From an uncultured Erythrobacter sp. (GTDB lineage Bacteria; Pseudomonadota; Alphaproteobacteria; Sphingomonadales; Sphingomonadaceae), in the NCBI RefSeq assembly GCF_958304185.1, contig NZ_OY284433.1:1860001-1924000 (forward strand): 64,000 nt of DNA, given 5' to 3'. Shown here piece by piece: positions 9,252-18,288 of the stretch. How positions within the stretch are numbered: the stretch's first letter is position 1; each line of letters begins with the position of its first letter. A program made the translations under genes and the position numbers. The notes under the pieces are model-generated. The model was given only the letters and a program-made list of their open reading frames with translations, did not search any database and had not been told where the DNA came from.

Positions 9252-11057
9252 ATGCTGATGCAGACCCATGAAGCCCGCCTCGCCGCGCTGCGCGAGGAAT
9301 TGAAGCGCCGCGGCGTGGATGGGTTCATCGTGCCGATCAGCGATGAGCACATGAGCGAATATGTCGGTGAATATGCCCAGCGCTTGGGCTGGCTGACAGG
9401 GTTCGGCGGCTCGGCGGGGTTTGCGGCGGTGACGCTCAACCACGCGGCGATCTTCGTCGACGGACGCTACACCGTGCAGGTGCGCGAGCAGGTCGACGCG
9501 CAATTGTTCGATTACAAGAGTGTGCCCGCCGAAAGCCTTGCCGGATGGCTGGCCGAAGTGTGCGAGGATGGCGCGCGCATCGCCTATGACCCGTGGCTCC
9601 ACACCTGGGCTTGGGTCGAGGCACTGGAAAAGCAGGTGAACCCCAAGGGCGTCACGCTGGTCCCGCTCGCGAGCAACCCGATTGACGCGGTGTGGGCTGA
9701 TCGCCCGGAGCCCTCTGCGGCGGTCGCGACCGTCCATGATGAAACGCTCGCCGGGCGTTCCTCGGCAGAAAAGCGCGCGGCGGTGGCCGATTGGCTGGTC
9801 AAGGAAGGCCATGATGCCGTGGTGATCCCGGCGCTCGATTCGGTCGCATGGCTGCTCAATATTCGCGGCGCGGACGTGTCGCACACCCCCGTCGCGCTGT
9901 CCTATGTGATCGCCCGCAAGGATGGCAGCGCGGAACTGTTCATCGCGCCCGAGAAGGTGACGCCCGAACTGACCCGCCACCTCGGCAATGCCGTGACGAT
10001 CCGTGATCGCGGCGCGTTCGAAGCCGCCTTGAGCGAATATGCGGGCCAGAGCGTCGCGCTCGATCCCGATTTCGCCGTGGTCGGTATCGCGCAGGCGCTG
10101 CGGGCGGGCGGCGCCAAGTTCGCCTTCAAGCAGGACCCGACGATCCTCGCCAAGGCGATCAAGAACCCGGCCGAACAGGCAGGCCAGCGCGATGCGCAGG
10201 CGCGGGACGGAGCAGCGGTTTCGCGGTTCCTGCGCTGGCTGGAGATCGAAGCGCCCAAGGGAGGTGTCGATGAACTCACCGCCGCCGCGCGCCTGCAAGC
10301 CTTCCGCGAGGAAGATCCCGGCCTCAGCGATCTGAGCTTCGACACCATCTCCGCCGCCGCAGGCCACGCCGCGCTGCCGCATTACAAGGTGGACGAAGAC
10401 AGCAATATCCCGATCCCGCCGTCCTCGATCTATCTGGTCGATTCGGGCGGGCAATATCCCGGCGGCACCACCGACATCACCCGCACCGTGTGGGTCGGCC
10501 CCGGTGAGCCTTCCGCCGAGATGCGCGACCGCAACACCCGCGTGCTGAAGGGCCACATCCAGCTCGCCCGTGCGGTGTTTCCGCAAGGCACCTGCGGCGG
10601 TCAGCTTGATGTGCTGGCGCGGCAATATCTGTGGGAAGCGGGCGTCGATTACGCCCACGGCACCGGGCACGGGGTGGGCAGTGTGCTCGCCGTGCACGAA
10701 GGCCCGCAGCGCATCGCCAAGCCCAGCGGCGGGCAGGCGGGCACCGGGCAGGAACTGTTCGCGGGCATGATCCTCTCGAACGAGCCGGGCTATTACAAGC
10801 CGGGCGCCTTCGGCATCCGGATCGAGAACCTCGTGCTGGTGGAAGAGCGCGAAATTGCCGGGATGGAGGGGCGCTATCTCGGCTTCGAGACGCTGACCTT
10901 CGTGCCGTTGGATCGCAAGCTGATCGCGCGCGAGCTGCTGACGGCGGAGGAAATCGCGTGGGTGGATGCCTATCACGCGGAGGTTCGGGCGCTGCTTGCG
11001 CCGAGGCTTGAGGGCGAGGACTTGGCGTGGGTGGAGCGCGAGACCGCGCCGCTTTAA
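9252..11057 (+). CDS. Xaa-Pro aminopeptidase (M24B, three-domain)
   Basis: 601 aa. The start at 9252 has GAGG nine bases upstream; the longer frame adds 40 non-conserved residues. Two creatinase-like N-terminal domains (about 1-300) precede a pita-bread catalytic domain. All five metal ligands are visible: D397 (VDSGGQY), D408 (TTDITR), H473 (HGTGHGVG), E511 (SNEPGYY) and E525 (IRIENLV), so a dinuclear metal site is intact. It removes N-terminal residues preceding proline. The 600-residue, three-domain build resembles aminopeptidase P1 rather than the 440-residue E. coli PepP. It is divergent from ptrB, another peptide-degrading gene. Confidence 0.94.
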   Translation: MLMQTHEARLAALREELKRRGVDGFIVPISDEHMSEYVGEYAQRLGWLTGFGGSAGFAAVTLNHAAIFVDGRYTVQVREQVDAQLFDYKSVPAESLAGWLAEVCEDGARIAYDPWLHTWAWVEALEKQVNPKGVTLVPLASNPIDAVWADRPEPSAAVATVHDETLAGRSSAEKRAAVADWLVKEGHDAVVIPALDSVAWLLNIRGADVSHTPVALSYVIARKDGSAELFIAPEKVTPELTRHLGNAVTIRDRGAFEAALSEYAGQSVALDPDFAVVGIAQALRAGGAKFAFKQDPTILAKAIKNPAEQAGQRDAQARDGAAVSRFLRWLEIEAPKGGVDELTAAARLQAFREEDPGLSDLSFDTISAAAGHAALPHYKVDEDSNIPIPPSSIYLVDSGGQYPGGTTDITRTVWVGPGEPSAEMRDRNTRVLKGHIQLARAVFPQGTCGGQLDVLARQYLWEAGVDYAHGTGHGVGSVLAVHEGPQRIAKPSGGQAGTGQELFAGMILSNEPGYYKPGAFGIRIENLVLVEEREIAGMEGRYLGFETLTFVPLDRKLIARELLTAEEIAWVDAYHAEVRALLAPRLEGEDLAWVERETAPL

Positions 11058-11155
11058 CCCCCCCGTCCCGGGCTTGACCCGGGGCCTAGCTGACTTGTGC
11101 CGCTCGCAACCGATTGAAAGAAAAGCGGGGTCCCGGGTCAAGCCCGGGACGGGGG
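11058..11155. repeat. Intergenic inverted repeat, family A copy 1
   Basis: Two long complementary arms (about 11061-11086 and 11127-11155), each built around CCCGGGCTTGACCCGGG-like half-palindromes, enclose a 40-bp unrelated spacer. The same arms occur at 31329-31415. The element lies just after the aminopeptidase stop and before the VOC gene. The arms would form a strong hairpin in RNA; there is no U-run. Confidence 0.8.
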
Positions 11156-11228
11156 AAGGATGCTTGAAGCACCCCCAATGTTCCTATAATGTTCCCCCAT
11201 CGATTCGCATCACATGGGAGGAAACACG

Positions 11229-11621
11229 ATGATCGGCTACGTCACCTTGGGCACCAATGATCTGCCGCGTGCGGCGGCGTTCTATGACGCGTTGGCCGCG
11301 CATTTCGGGGTCGGGCGAATGATGGATACCGAAGCCTTCATCGCCTGGGGCGAATGGGGCGGCGCGCCGGGGATTGCGGCGACGTTGCCGTTTGATGGCG
11401 AGCCCGCCACGGTGGGCAACGGGGTGATGGTCGCGCTCGAAGTGAAGACGCCGGAAGATGTCGATGCGATCCACGGTATCGCGATGGCGCACGGCGGGAG
11501 CGACGAAGGCGCGCCCGGCCCGCGCGGCGAGGACGGGTTCTATGCCGGCTATTTCCGCGATCCCGATGGCAACAAGCTCAACGCCTTCTGCATGATCGCC
11601 GCCACCGAAGCCCCGGCATGA
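11229..11621 (+). CDS. VOC family protein (glyoxalase/bleomycin-resistance fold)
   Basis: 130 aa. The start at 11229 has GGGAGG eight bases upstream. The single vicinal-oxygen-chelate domain shows YVTLGTNDLPRAAAFYDAL at the N terminus and GYFRDPDGNKLNAF at the C terminus, the usual VOC ends. Members bind a divalent metal and act as lyases, dioxygenases or resistance proteins; the substrate is not evident. It overlaps the next gene by ATGA, so it forms a two-gene unit with a cupin protein. Confidence 0.85.
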   Translation: MIGYVTLGTNDLPRAAAFYDALAAHFGVGRMMDTEAFIAWGEWGGAPGIAATLPFDGEPATVGNGVMVALEVKTPEDVDAIHGIAMAHGGSDEGAPGPRGEDGFYAGYFRDPDGNKLNAFCMIAATEAPA

Positions 11622-12013
11622 CCGCGTCCCGGCTGGAGGAGCGGTTCATCCATCTCGGCCTCGGCGCCAAGGCCGAGGTGCTGCCGCCCTTCACCGGGAT
11701 GGAGTGGTACGAAGCCTATGGCGCGCGTGCTGCCGCTGACGGGGCGGAAGGGCGACTGGTCTCGCAATATACCTTCACGACAAGCTGGGCCGCGTGGGAA
11801 ATGCACCCGGCGGGCGCCGAAGTGGTGATCTGCGTGGCGGGGTCGATGGTGCTGGTGCAGGAGTTCCCCGATGGACGGCTTGACAGCGTGACGCTGACGC
11901 CGGGGGACTATGCGATCAACCCGCCGGGCGTGTGGCACACCGCCGATGTGGCAGAGAGCGCCACCGCGATCTTTATCACCGCCGGGGAGGGCACCGAGCA
12001 CCGCCCGCGCTAA
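11618..12013 (+). CDS. Cupin-domain protein
   Basis: 131 aa. A single small beta-barrel domain: WEMHPAGAEVVICVAGS fits cupin motif 1 in relaxed form and GDYAINPPGVWHTADV fits cupin motif 2, with His in HTAD and in EMHPA as possible metal ligands. Coupled to the VOC gene by overlapping ATGA. Small cupins can be enzymes or binding proteins; function unknown here. Confidence 0.78.
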   Translation: MTASRLEERFIHLGLGAKAEVLPPFTGMEWYEAYGARAAADGAEGRLVSQYTFTTSWAAWEMHPAGAEVVICVAGSMVLVQEFPDGRLDSVTLTPGDYAINPPGVWHTADVAESATAIFITAGEGTEHRPR

Positions 12014-12135
12014 GCCCGGCTGCGGCTTTCCTACTGCCGCACGGCGCCGCTATGCTTCGTCCTGTTCTTTCACATTGTCGTCCCCCCACGCCCAGAGGCC
12101 GCACGCACCATGCCCCTCCCCCCCGGGCAGGGCAA

Positions 12136-12229
12136 AGTGTCAACTTCGTTTTTGGGTCACAAACATATGAATTATAGAGATAATTCTTGAAAAAGGCCGC
12201 TTGACACCCTGTCAAGTTTGTCAACTTCG
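12136..12229. repeat. 94-bp dispersed element with two hairpins, copy 1
   Basis: This AT-rich block in the convergent gap after the cupin and ATPase genes begins with GTGTCAACTTCG and ends with TTGTCAACTTCG (direct repeats). Inside are two inverted repeats: GAATTAT-agag-ATAATTC near 12170-12187 and CTTGACA-ccc-TGTCAAG at 12200-12216. A second copy of exactly the same length lies at 51006-51099. It ends 8 bp before the ATPase stop codon, so it would be in that gene's 3' UTR. Between 12014 and 12135 I see no gene. Confidence 0.75.
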
Positions 12230-12237
12230 GCGGATCG

Positions 12238-13776
12238 TCAGCGCATCAACCCGCCGATCAGGTTCCTGACGAAAGCGGTCGCGCCGGTGCGCAGCGGATT
12301 GGCGCCGGACTTCTTGCCCAGCACCGCCGCCACCGCGATCGAAGCCAGCGAACCGCCCGCTGCGGTCATCGCGCTCTTGCCCGCCTTCTCCCACACAGAC
12401 GGCGTCTTGCGCTCACGCTTGCCGACTTCCTCGCGTCCCTTTTCCGCGACTTCCTCCGCCGTCGCAGCCGCATCGGCGGCCTTGGCGGCGAGCACTTCGG
12501 CGGCACTTTCGCGGTCGGCGCGGGTGTCGTATTTGCCATCGAGCGGGCTGATCGATTGAATAATCGCGCGCTCCTTCGGCGTCACCGGGCCGAGGCGCGA
12601 ACGCGGCGGCTTGATCAGGGTGCGCTCCACAATGGTGGGCGCGCCGTCCTCATCCAGCGTCGAAACCAGCGCTTCGCCCACCTTCAATTCGGTGATCGCG
12701 GTCTCGACATCCAGCTTCGGATTGACGCGGAACGTCTCCGCCGCCGCCTTGATCGCCCGCTGGTCACGCGGGGTGAAGGCGCGCAAGGCGTGCTGCACCC
12801 GGTTGCCGAGCTGGCCGGCGACTTCCTCAGGAATATCAATCGGGTTCTGCGTAACGAAGAACACGCCCACGCCCTTGGAACGGATCAGCCGCACGACGTT
12901 TTCGATGGTGTCCTGCAAGGCCTTGGGCGCATCGTCGAACAGCAGGTGCGCCTCGTCAAAGAAGAACACCAGCTTGGGCTTTTCCGGATCGCCGACTTCG
13001 GGAAGGCTCTCGAACAGTTCCGCCAGCAGCCACAGCAGGAAGGTGGCGTAAAGCTTCGGGCTGCGCATCAGTTTGTCGGCGGCGAGCACGTTGACATAAC
13101 CGCGGCCCTGATCATCCACCTTCAGGAAATCATCAATCTCCAGCGCGGGCTCACCGAAGAAATTGTCCGCCCCTTGCGCTTCGAAGCTGAGCAATTGCCG
13201 CTGGATCGACCCGACCGAGGGCTTGGTGACATTGCCATATTTGCCGGACAATTCGGCCGAATTTTCGTTCGCCCAGGCCAGCAGCGCCTGCAAGTCGCTG
13301 AAGTCGAGCAGCAGCAAACCGTTCTCGTCGGCATAGCGGAAGATGATCTGAAGCACGCCTTCCTGCGTCTCGTTCAGATCGAGCAGCCGCGACAACAGCA
13401 ACGGCCCCATTTCCGAAACCGTGGTGCGGATCGGGTGGCCCTGCTCGCCATAGAGGTCCCAGAAGATCACCGGATTGTCGGTGTAGGTGTAATCGGTGAT
13501 GCCGAGTTCCTTGGCGCGGCTCTCCAGCTTGTCGGCATGCTTGAAGGTCGGCGAACCCGGCATGGCGATACCCGACAGATCGCCCTTCACGTCGGCAACG
13601 AACACCGGCACGCCCGCCTTGGAGAAGCTTTCGGCGATGCCCTGCAAGGTCACGGTCTTGCCCGTCCCGGTCGCGCCCGCGATCAGCCCGTGGCGATTCG
13701 ACCGGCTGAGCGCGAGCGCTTGCCGCGATCCGTCCGACCCCAACCCCAGATAGATATCGCCCGCTTGCTCGCCCAT
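12238..13776 (-). CDS. HerA-like/DUF853 P-loop ATPase (YjgR family)
   Basis: 512 aa. Walker A is GATGTGKT near residue 34, Walker B is [13 protein letters not shown] near residue 260-270, and [17 protein letters not shown] follows as sensor region. This is the arrangement of the DUF853 family of HerA/FtsK-related hexameric ATPases. The C-terminal ~100 residues are charged and low in complexity, with a short hydrophobic Gly/Ala stretch. The family is widespread in proteobacteria and its substrate (DNA or protein) is unknown. It is a single-gene unit divergent from pabBC. Confidence 0.9.
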   Translation of the reverse strand: MGEQAGDIYLGLGSDGSRQALALSRSNRHGLIAGATGTGKTVTLQGIAESFSKAGVPVFVADVKGDLSGIAMPGSPTFKHADKLESRAKELGITDYTYTDNPVIFWDLYGEQGHPIRTTVSEMGPLLLSRLLDLNETQEGVLQIIFRYADENGLLLLDFSDLQALLAWANENSAELSGKYGNVTKPSVGSIQRQLLSFEAQGADNFFGEPALEIDDFLKVDDQGRGYVNVLAADKLMRSPKLYATFLLWLLAELFESLPEVGDPEKPKLVFFFDEAHLLFDDAPKALQDTIENVVRLIRSKGVGVFFVTQNPIDIPEEVAGQLGNRVQHALRAFTPRDQRAIKAAAETFRVNPKLDVETAITELKVGEALVSTLDEDGAPTIVERTLIKPPRSRLGPVTPKERAIIQSISPLDGKYDTRADRESAAEVLAAKAADAAATAEEVAEKGREEVGKRERKTPSVWEKAGKSAMTAAGGSLASIAVAAVLGKKSGANPLRTGATAFVRNLIGGLMR

Positions 13777-13876
13777 TCCTGATCCCCGTCACACTCTGTC
13801 TGACCCTGATGTGCAGGGGCCGTCCGCAGCGGTCAAGTTCTCGACAGCGGCGCACATTTGGCTAAGGCTAACCGAC

Positions 13877-15691
13877 ATGGGTCAGACTACGCCTTTCGTG
13901 CTGCTTGACGATGCCCGCGCCGGGGAAAGTGCTGCCGACGCGCTGCTGTACGAAGCGCCGCGCGCGCTGTTTGTGGCGCATCGGCCGGATCAGGTGGACA
14001 GCGTTCTGGCTGCGGCCGAGGCTGCCCGCACGGCGGAGGGCGGGTCGCTGGCTGGCTATATCGCCTATGAAGCGGGCTTGGCGCTGGAGCCGAAGCTGGC
14101 AGGCCGCGCCGCCGCGCGCAGCGGAGCAGCGGGGCCGCTGGTGTGGCTCGGCCTGTTCGATGCGCCGACGCGGATTGCGGCGGGCGATGTGCCCAGCTGG
14201 CTCGCCGCGCGGGCGGAAGGCAGCGGCACGCTCGGCCCGATGGAGCCGCAGCTCTCCCCAGGTGGATACGAAGCGGCGTTTAATGCCCTGCGCGAGGCGA
14301 TCCACGCGGGCGATATCTATCAGGCGAACCTCACCTACCCGCTGGCAGGCTCGTTCCGCGGCGATCCGGTCGGGCTCTATGCCGCGCTGCGCGATGCGGC
14401 GGCGGCAGGCTATGGCGGGCTTATCTTCGACGGGTCGCACTGGCTGCTGAGCTTCTCGCCCGAACTGTTCGTGGCGCTGAATGGCAGCGAGGCGAAGGTG
14501 AAGCCGATGAAGGGCACGCGTCCGCGCAGCCCGGAGCCGGAGGCAGACGCGGCGCTGGCGGACGATCTCGCCACCTCGGTGAAAGACCGGGCCGAGAATC
14601 TGATGATCGTCGATCTGATGCGCAATGATCTGTCGCGCGTGGCCGAAGCGGGCAGCGTTCATGTCGATGCGCCCTTCGCGGTCGAGAGCTACCCGACGGT
14701 GCACCAGATGGTCTCGACCGTCCGCGCGCGGCTCAGCCCTGGCAAGGGCGCGATGGATCTGGTGCGCGCGCTGTTTCCCTGCGGATCGATCACCGGCGCG
14801 CCGAAGATCCGGGCAATGGAACTGCTGGGCGAGGTGGAGCGCGATGCGCGCGGGCCCTATTGCGGCGCAATCGGGCGGATCGATGCTGACGGGAATGCGG
14901 CGTTCAATGTCGCGATCCGGACGCTGCGCCTCACCCCGATTGAGAACGGACAGGGTAGTGCGGTGCTCGGCATCGGCTCGGCGATTGTGGCGGATAGTGA
15001 TGCGCTGTCCGAACGGCGCGAATGCGAGGTCAAGGCGGGTTTCCTGCGCCGCGCCGCACCGGGACTGAGCGCGCCGCAATGCGACCTGATCGAGACGATG
15101 CGCTTCGAGCCTGACAGCGGCATCGCGCTGCTGGAACTCCACCTCGCGCGGATGAAGGCGAGCGCGGCCACGCTGGGTTTCGCCTTTGATCGCCATGCTC
15201 TGCGCAACCAGATCCAGGCGCTGTGCTTTGAACTCGACGCCCCGGCGCGTGTGCGGCTGCTAGTGGCGCGCTCCGGGGCGAGCGCGCTGGAAACCGGGCC
15301 GCTGCCTGCGCCTTTGGGCGAGCCGGTGACAGTCGCGGCGCTGCCCAATCCGCTCGATCCGTCGGACTGGCGGCTGATGCACAAGACCTCGGACCGCGGC
15401 TTTTACGAGGAGGCGCTCGCCGCCGCGCGCAGCTTCGGCGCGGACGAGGCTCTGCTGGTGCGCGGGGATGGCCTCGTCACCGAAGGCAGCTTCACCTGCG
15501 TCTTTGCCGACGGACCCGACGGCGTGCTGCTGACGCCTCCCGCTAGCCTCGGCCTGCTCCCCGGCGTGCTGCGCGAACATCTGCTCACCGAGGGCAAGGC
15601 GCGCGAGGCAGAATTGACGCTGGACGATCTCGCCAGCGGCTTCTGGCTCGGCAATGCGCTGCGCGGATTGATGCGGGCGGCGCTGGTCTGA
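13877..15691 (+). CDS. pabB: Fused aminodeoxychorismate synthase component I / aminodeoxychorismate lyase
   Basis: 604 aa from ATG 13877 (upstream frame not conserved in character). Residues about 100-385 are the chorismate-binding enzyme: GDIYQANLTYPL, MKGTRPR, ENLMIVDLMRNDLSRV and CGSITGAPKIRAMELL. Residues about 400-604 are a class IV PLP enzyme with MHKTSDRGFYEE (PLP Lys) and LLVRGDGLVTEGSFTCVF. The protein would form 4-amino-4-deoxychorismate using ammonia from PabA and then release pyruvate, giving p-aminobenzoate for folate. The glutaminase PabA is not in the window. PabB-PabC fusions are known in alphaproteobacteria. Confidence 0.93.
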   Translation: MGQTTPFVLLDDARAGESAADALLYEAPRALFVAHRPDQVDSVLAAAEAARTAEGGSLAGYIAYEAGLALEPKLAGRAAARSGAAGPLVWLGLFDAPTRIAAGDVPSWLAARAEGSGTLGPMEPQLSPGGYEAAFNALREAIHAGDIYQANLTYPLAGSFRGDPVGLYAALRDAAAAGYGGLIFDGSHWLLSFSPELFVALNGSEAKVKPMKGTRPRSPEPEADAALADDLATSVKDRAENLMIVDLMRNDLSRVAEAGSVHVDAPFAVESYPTVHQMVSTVRARLSPGKGAMDLVRALFPCGSITGAPKIRAMELLGEVERDARGPYCGAIGRIDADGNAAFNVAIRTLRLTPIENGQGSAVLGIGSAIVADSDALSERRECEVKAGFLRRAAPGLSAPQCDLIETMRFEPDSGIALLELHLARMKASAATLGFAFDRHALRNQIQALCFELDAPARVRLLVARSGASALETGPLPAPLGEPVTVAALPNPLDPSDWRLMHKTSDRGFYEEALAAARSFGADEALLVRGDGLVTEGSFTCVFADGPDGVLLTPPASLGLLPGVLREHLLTEGKAREAELTLDDLASGFWLGNALRGLMRAALV

Positions 15692-15748
15692 ACCCCGCCC
15701 GCTCAGGACAGGCTTAGACAAGCATCGGGCGAGCGGTTAGTGGGGCGC

Positions 15749-16426
15749 ATGGCTGATATCAAAATCCTATACGAAGACGGCGAAGCGCTGGTGATCGACA
15801 AGCCTTCGGGCGTCTCGGTCGATCGGCCGCGCAAGGGCGGAATTTGCCTGGAAGACCACCTCGAGCGGCTGAAGCTGGGTTTCCAGCGTCCGCCGGTCGC
15901 GGTGCATCGGCTCGACACCGATACGAGCGGCTGCCTGCTGCTCGCCCGCAATCCCAAGGCGCTCGCGCGGTTCAATAAGGCGTTCGAGGAGCGGCTGGTG
16001 GGCAAGACCTATCTCGCGATCCTCGCCGGGCATCCGCAGGGGACACAAGGGACGATCGAGCTTTCGCTGTCGAAGATCAGCTCGGCGGAGAAGGGCTGGC
16101 GGATGATCCCGGCCAAGAAGGGCAAGCCGGCCGTCTCGCACTGGGAGCTGGTGGGCGAGCTTGGACCGCACAGCCTGATTCGCTTCCGCCCCGAAACCGG
16201 CCGCACCCACCAGTTGCGGGTCCATGCCTTGGCGGGCCTCGGCCTGCCGCTGCTGGGCGATCCGATTTATGGCGCGGGCAATGCGCCGGGTGCCAAGCGC
16301 ACGATGCTCCATGCCGAGAGCCTGACCGTCACCCGCCCCGGCAAACCCGCCATCGAAGCGCGCGCCGCGCTGCCGCTCGATTTCCTCGCTCTCGGGGCGA
16401 AGGATGGCGGGGCGACAGATGGATGA
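15749..16426 (+). CDS. RluA-family pseudouridine synthase
   Basis: 225 aa from the ATG at 15749, preferred over an in-frame GTG three codons upstream. The catalytic motif is HRLDTDTSG (Asp56), and the C-terminal RFRPETGRTHQLRVHALAGL element completes the RluA fold. There is no N-terminal S4 domain, so the protein resembles the short RluA/TruC types that modify tRNA or 23S rRNA. The exact target nucleotide cannot be read. The stop overlaps the start of arfB. Confidence 0.9.
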   Translation: MADIKILYEDGEALVIDKPSGVSVDRPRKGGICLEDHLERLKLGFQRPPVAVHRLDTDTSGCLLLARNPKALARFNKAFEERLVGKTYLAILAGHPQGTQGTIELSLSKISSAEKGWRMIPAKKGKPAVSHWELVGELGPHSLIRFRPETGRTHQLRVHALAGLGLPLLGDPIYGAGNAPGAKRTMLHAESLTVTRPGKPAIEARAALPLDFLALGAKDGGATDG

Positions 16427-16847
16427 CGATTCGCCCGAACCGCTAAGCGCCCGCGCGATCCGGCTGGCGAGCGAGAGCTTTCTCGCAGGTTCCGGCCCCG
16501 GTGGGCAGAACGCGAACAAGGTCGCGACTGAAGTCGAGCTGCGGGTGAACATCTACGCGCTGCGCCTGTCACCCCCGGTGTTTGCGCGGCTGCGGGCGCT
16601 GGCGGGTGCGAAGCTGGCGGGGAACGGCGATCTCATCATCAATTCCAAGGCCCACCGCACGCAGGAGGCCAACCGACAGGACGCCCGCGTCAAGCTGGCA
16701 GCGCTGCTGGAGGAAGCCCAGACCGAGCCCAAGCGGCGGGCCAAGACCCGCCTCAACCGGGTAGGCAAGACGGAGCGGCTCAAGGTCAAGAAGGTGCGCG
16801 GTACGGTGAAGGCCAATCGCGGCAAGCCCAGCAGTTCGGACTGGTAA
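16419..16847 (+). CDS. arfB: Alternative ribosome-rescue peptidyl-tRNA hydrolase ArfB
   Basis: 142 aa. The GGQ tripeptide (residues 28-30, in GSGPGGQNANK) is the catalytic loop of class I release factors. The C-terminal tail is rich in Lys and Arg (KAKTRLNRVGKTERLKVKKV-type composition), matching the tail that ArfB inserts into the empty mRNA channel of stalled ribosomes. It hydrolyses peptidyl-tRNA on non-stop complexes. The ATG at 16419 overlaps the end of the pseudouridine synthase gene by 8 bp, so the two are probably co-translated; an in-frame ATG at 16404 is also possible. Confidence 0.93.
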   Translation: MDDDSPEPLSARAIRLASESFLAGSGPGGQNANKVATEVELRVNIYALRLSPPVFARLRALAGAKLAGNGDLIINSKAHRTQEANRQDARVKLAALLEEAQTEPKRRAKTRLNRVGKTERLKVKKVRGTVKANRGKPSSSDW

Positions 16848-17001
16848 GCGCGACCCCCAACCCCGCCTTGACTTTTCCCCGTGAATCGGCGAATGGCGCG
16901 CCCATGTGGCGGTGTGCCGGGCCTTCCGGGCGCGCCGCTATTTGCTTTTTTAGCCCTGCGTGAAGCTTTCGCCGGGCCGACCCAGTTGACAGGAACCCGC
17001 C

Positions 17002-17169
17002 ATGGCGAAGCCCACCACCGTCAAGATCCGCCTCGTCTCGAGCGAGGGCACCGGCTTCTTCTACGTGACCAAGAAGAACCCGCGCAACATCACCGAGAAG
17101 ATGAGCTTCCGGAAGTATGATCCCGTGGCGCGCAAGCACGTTGAATTCAAGGAAGCCAAGATCAAGTAA
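17002..17169 (+). CDS. rpmG: 50S ribosomal protein L33
   Basis: 55 aa, translated by eye from ATG 17002: [20 protein letters not shown], then [14 protein letters not shown] and [18 protein letters not shown]. Length and sequence match bacterial L33 throughout. This is the cysteine-free form, which does not bind zinc. AGGAA ten bases upstream is the ribosome-binding site. It sits alone between arfB and lolA; a weak TTGACT element at 16868 could belong to its promoter. Confidence 0.96.
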   Translation: MAKPTTVKIRLVSSEGTGFFYVTKKNPRNITEKMSFRKYDPVARKHVEFKEAKIK

Positions 17170-17250
17170 GATCTGGCTCCCGCGCTCGGCCTTTTGGCGG
17201 GGCGCGGTAATTCATCGACAGTTCAAGCCCGCGTCCTTAGGCGCAACGGC

Positions 17251-17931
17251 ATGAAAACACCTATCGCTTCTCTTCGCACGCTCGCCATCGGCCTTGGGGC
17301 CGGTGCGCTGGCGCTTGGCCTTGCCCCCGCTGGCACGGCCCCGCTGACCGCTCCGGCTGCGGCGCAATCTTCGGCTCAGTCCGCCACCAACCTCGACAAG
17401 GTGGTCGGCGCGCTGCGCGGCATCTCCACCATGAAGGCCGACTTCACCCAGACCGACCGGCAGGGCGCCACCCTGCGCGGGCAGATGACGCTGAAGCGCC
17501 CCGGCAAGATTCGCTTCGACTATGGCAAGGACGCCGATTTCCTCGTCATCTCGAACGGCAAGTCGCTTTATGTGATCGATTACGAGGTCAATCAGGTGGA
17601 ACGCTGGCCGATCGGCAATTCGCCGCTGGGCGCGCTGTTCGATCCTGATCGCGATGTGAAGAAGTTCGGCAAGATGGTGCCGACCAGCAACCCCAACGTG
17701 CTGAGCGTGGAAGTGCGCGATCCCAAGAAGCCCGAGTTCGGGATGATCACGCTGATCTTCACCAAGAACCCGTCGGCACCCGGCGGTTTGCAGCTGACCC
17801 ACTGGGTCGCGCTCGATGCGCAGAACAACCGCACCAAGGTGGTGCTGTCGAACCAGCGGTACGGCGTGGCGGTGGCCGACAGCACGTTCACCTTCAAGGA
17901 CCCGCGCCGCTCAACTCGTCGTCCGGGATGA
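17251..17931 (+). CDS. lolA: Outer-membrane lipoprotein carrier LolA
   Basis: 226 aa from ATG 17251. A Sec signal peptide (about residues 1-38, ending APAAA) is followed by the LolA half-barrel: LDKVVGALRGISTMKADFTQ, then GQMTLKRPGKIRFDYGKD and YEVNQVERWPIGNSPLGALF. LolA ferries mature lipoproteins across the periplasm from LolCDE to the outer membrane. Many lipoproteins in this window (PstS, PhoA, LptE, Ggt and the two small lipoproteins) are potential clients. The extreme C terminus is short and basic (RRSTRRPG). Confidence 0.93.
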   Translation: MKTPIASLRTLAIGLGAGALALGLAPAGTAPLTAPAAAQSSAQSATNLDKVVGALRGISTMKADFTQTDRQGATLRGQMTLKRPGKIRFDYGKDADFLVISNGKSLYVIDYEVNQVERWPIGNSPLGALFDPDRDVKKFGKMVPTSNPNVLSVEVRDPKKPEFGMITLIFTKNPSAPGGLQLTHWVALDAQNNRTKVVLSNQRYGVAVADSTFTFKDPRRSTRRPG

Positions 17932-18004
17932 ACGGCGCCACGGCGAGCTGTTGTAAGAACGCGACAAAACTCGGCGCGTGTTCATGTGAATGAAAGCCGG
18001 GACG

Positions 18005-18144
18005 GGGTAATCATTCTCAACAAGGCGGCTCGAAGGGAGGTTTCCCCCCTGTTGCCCACCCTTCGGAATTGGGCCTGCCTTGTACAAGCGTGACGAACGC
18101 TCCATGGAACCCTCGACCCACCGCCCCCGGGTCGAGGGTTTTTT
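18005..18144 (+). ncRNA. Candidate small RNA or lolA 3' UTR with intrinsic terminator
   Basis: Nested complementary arms are visible: ACAAGGC (18020-18026) with GCCTTGT (18077-18083), and inside it CGAAGGG (18031-18037) with CCCTTCG (18059-18065), giving a long stem with internal loops. A strong intrinsic terminator follows at 18110-18144. The stretch from lolA to phoA has no credible protein gene. I do not recognise it as 6S, 4.5S or tmRNA. The 5' end is a guess, and the structure could instead be the lolA transcript tail. Confidence 0.42.
18110..18144 (+). terminator. Intrinsic terminator
   Basis: CCCTCGACCC (18110-18119) pairs over 10 bp with GGGTCGAGGG (18129-18138), with a 9-nt loop, followed at once by six T residues (18139-18144). 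It is the best Rho-independent terminator in the window and reads on the plus strand. Confidence 0.9.
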
Positions 18145-18288
18145 GGTGTCGCGGCGGTTTATGCAGGCCTGCAAAGCGCTCCGCCCTGCGCTTCCGGTGC
18201 TCACGCACATTAAGTGCGCTCCGCTCCGGTTCTCGGTCGAACCACTTTTCGGCGATGCCTAAACCGCCGGGACGCGTCGGCGCGAAAC

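Noticed and set aside
9195-11141. 648-codon minus-strand frame opposite the M24 aminopeptidase
   Set aside because: Antisense shadow; the plus-strand gene has all five metal ligands and an RBS.
12200-12229. TTGACA -35 promoter in the 94-bp element
   Set aside because: TTGACA is part of a hairpin conserved in both copies and no -10 hexamer stands at 16-18 bp in either direction.
18005-18144. 6S RNA, 4.5S RNA or tmRNA
   Set aside because: None of the conserved signatures (SRP GGAA-tetraloop domain, tmRNA tag frame, 6S neighbours) is seen.
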